64,000 bases of DNA. Origin: Williamsia serinedens. GTDB taxonomy: Bacteria; Actinomycetota; Actinomycetes; Mycobacteriales; Mycobacteriaceae. A program made the translations under genes and the position numbers. The notes beneath the pieces are model-generated. The model was not told the DNA's origin. It saw only the letters and a program-made list of their open reading frames with translations, and did no database searches. Positions 63,467 through 64,000 of this stretch are shown here, piece after piece. The stretch is from positions 620,001 through 684,000 of the forward strand of contig NZ_JAMTCG010000001.1 of the NCBI RefSeq assembly GCF_024171725.1, given 5' to 3'. The stretch's first letter is position 1, and the number at the start of each line of letters is the position of its first letter.

Positions 63467-64000
63467 TCAGCCGATGGAGAACGGCTTGCCGTACAGGGTG
63501 ACCTTCTGCTGGTTCTCACCGGTCGTCTCGACCACCGAGTACGAGCGAGCCTGGGCGTATCCGCCACATCCCTGGACCTGCAGCTGCGCGCGGTCGTAGG
63601 AGATGTAGTAGGTGCCCTTCTTCTCGATGTTCTTCGAGTTGACGACCACGAACGACACCGCACCCGGGGTCAGCGGAAGGGAGAACGAGCCGTTCAGGGT
63701 GGCCGTGGGGAGCGCTGCCCCGATGTTCGCGACGCTCAGTCCGCCACCGAGAGTGAGGTTTCCGACGGCCACCTGGCAACCCACGATGTAGCCGGTCGAC
63801 AGCGTGGCGGCAGCCCCGTTGGTCTCGGTCGAGTTCGTGCCGAGGGTGCCCGAGGTCGAGCTGCTCTCCGACTGTGCGCCGCGGTTCGGACCGGCCTTCT
63901 TGTCCTTGAGGTTCGGGGCGTACAGGGTGATGTCCGCCGACAGCCACGCGGTGCGGCCTGCGCCGTTCGCCGCGAGCGAGGGCGAGATCTGGGCGAACTC
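63467..64000 (-). CDS. MspA-family porin (N-terminus beyond window)
   Basis: The C-terminal 177 codons of a second MspA porin; the start lies to the right of 64000. It has SADITLYAPNLKDKKAGPNR, GYIVGCQVAVGN, the QVQGCGGYAQARSYS disulfide segment and the shared C-terminus GKPFSIG. It lies upstream of, and on the same strand as, the copy at 63430. The middle differs strongly (Ser/Thr-rich loop with ESSSTSGTLGTNST), so it is probably a diverged paralogue with different pore loops. Confidence 0.9.
   Translation of the reverse strand, partial: EFAQISPSLAANGAGRTAWLSADITLYAPNLKDKKAGPNRGAQSESSSTSGTLGTNSTETNGAAATLSTGYIVGCQVAVGNLTLGGGLSVANIGAALPTATLNGSFSLPLTPGAVSFVVVNSKNIEKKGTYYISYDRAQLQVQGCGGYAQARSYSVVETTGENQQKVTLYGKPFSIG

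Overview
This is a high-GC window from an actinomycete. Two tandem MspA-type outer-membrane porin genes at the right edge, a wax ester synthase/diacylglycerol acyltransferase, and many apparently leaderless or GTG starts point to a mycolic-acid-bearing member of the Mycobacteriales (Gordonia, Williamsia, Rhodococcus or a relative). The genus is an inference. No rRNA, tRNA, CRISPR array or intact transposon was recognised.

1-6 kb: small stress and redox genes (DUF1348 start, TetR, DUF2231 membrane protein, monooxygenase-like protein, formaldehyde-dehydrogenase-type ADH, DJ-1/PfpI protein). They end in a decaying patch holding a frameshifted phosphatidylserine-decarboxylase-like gene and an azoreductase pseudogene broken in several frames. 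6-11 kb: two family-2 glycosyltransferases flank a divergent wax-ester-synthase/PaaK-like ligase pair, a candidate lipid or glycolipid locus. 11-16 kb: a patch of orphan hypothetical genes, lipoproteins, relics and IS-end-like repeats, probably acquired or degrading.

16-35 kb: redox and detoxification genes under TetR and HTH regulators. They include an alpha/beta hydrolase-SDR-quinone reductase run, an aromatic-ring FAD monooxygenase with a strong inverted-repeat operator, an HD protein, a DUF347 protein, an epoxide hydrolase, a flavoprotein, several SDRs and YceI. A compact PhyH dioxygenase/methyltransferase pair is divergent from another methyltransferase. Operator-like palindromes are visible upstream of several regulator pairs.

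35-47 kb: amine and amino-acid use. A copper amine oxidase is co-transcribed with an APC permease. Two further APC permeases, an IclR regulator, a cytidine-deaminase-fold protein, a UBP zinc finger, an MFS transporter and a TauE/SafE transporter follow.

47-50.4 kb: a self-contained hydroxycinnamate module. A secreted type-B carboxylesterase, a MarR regulator and phenolic acid decarboxylase plus DUF3237 carry matching TTTTGTGRCAAAA palindromes in front of the esterase and the decarboxylase. This suggests ester cleavage followed by decarboxylation under one regulator.

50-64 kb: a stand-alone AceE-like E1 enzyme, a thioredoxin-reductase-like flavoprotein with a cupin XRE regulator, a UvrA paralogue, an acetoacetate-decarboxylase-fold protein, a second formaldehyde-dehydrogenase-type ADH, DUF1295 and FAD membrane redox genes, a striking 21-bp-period direct/inverted repeat array, a VOC protein, a lipoprotein propeller, a strong bidirectional terminator and the porin pair.
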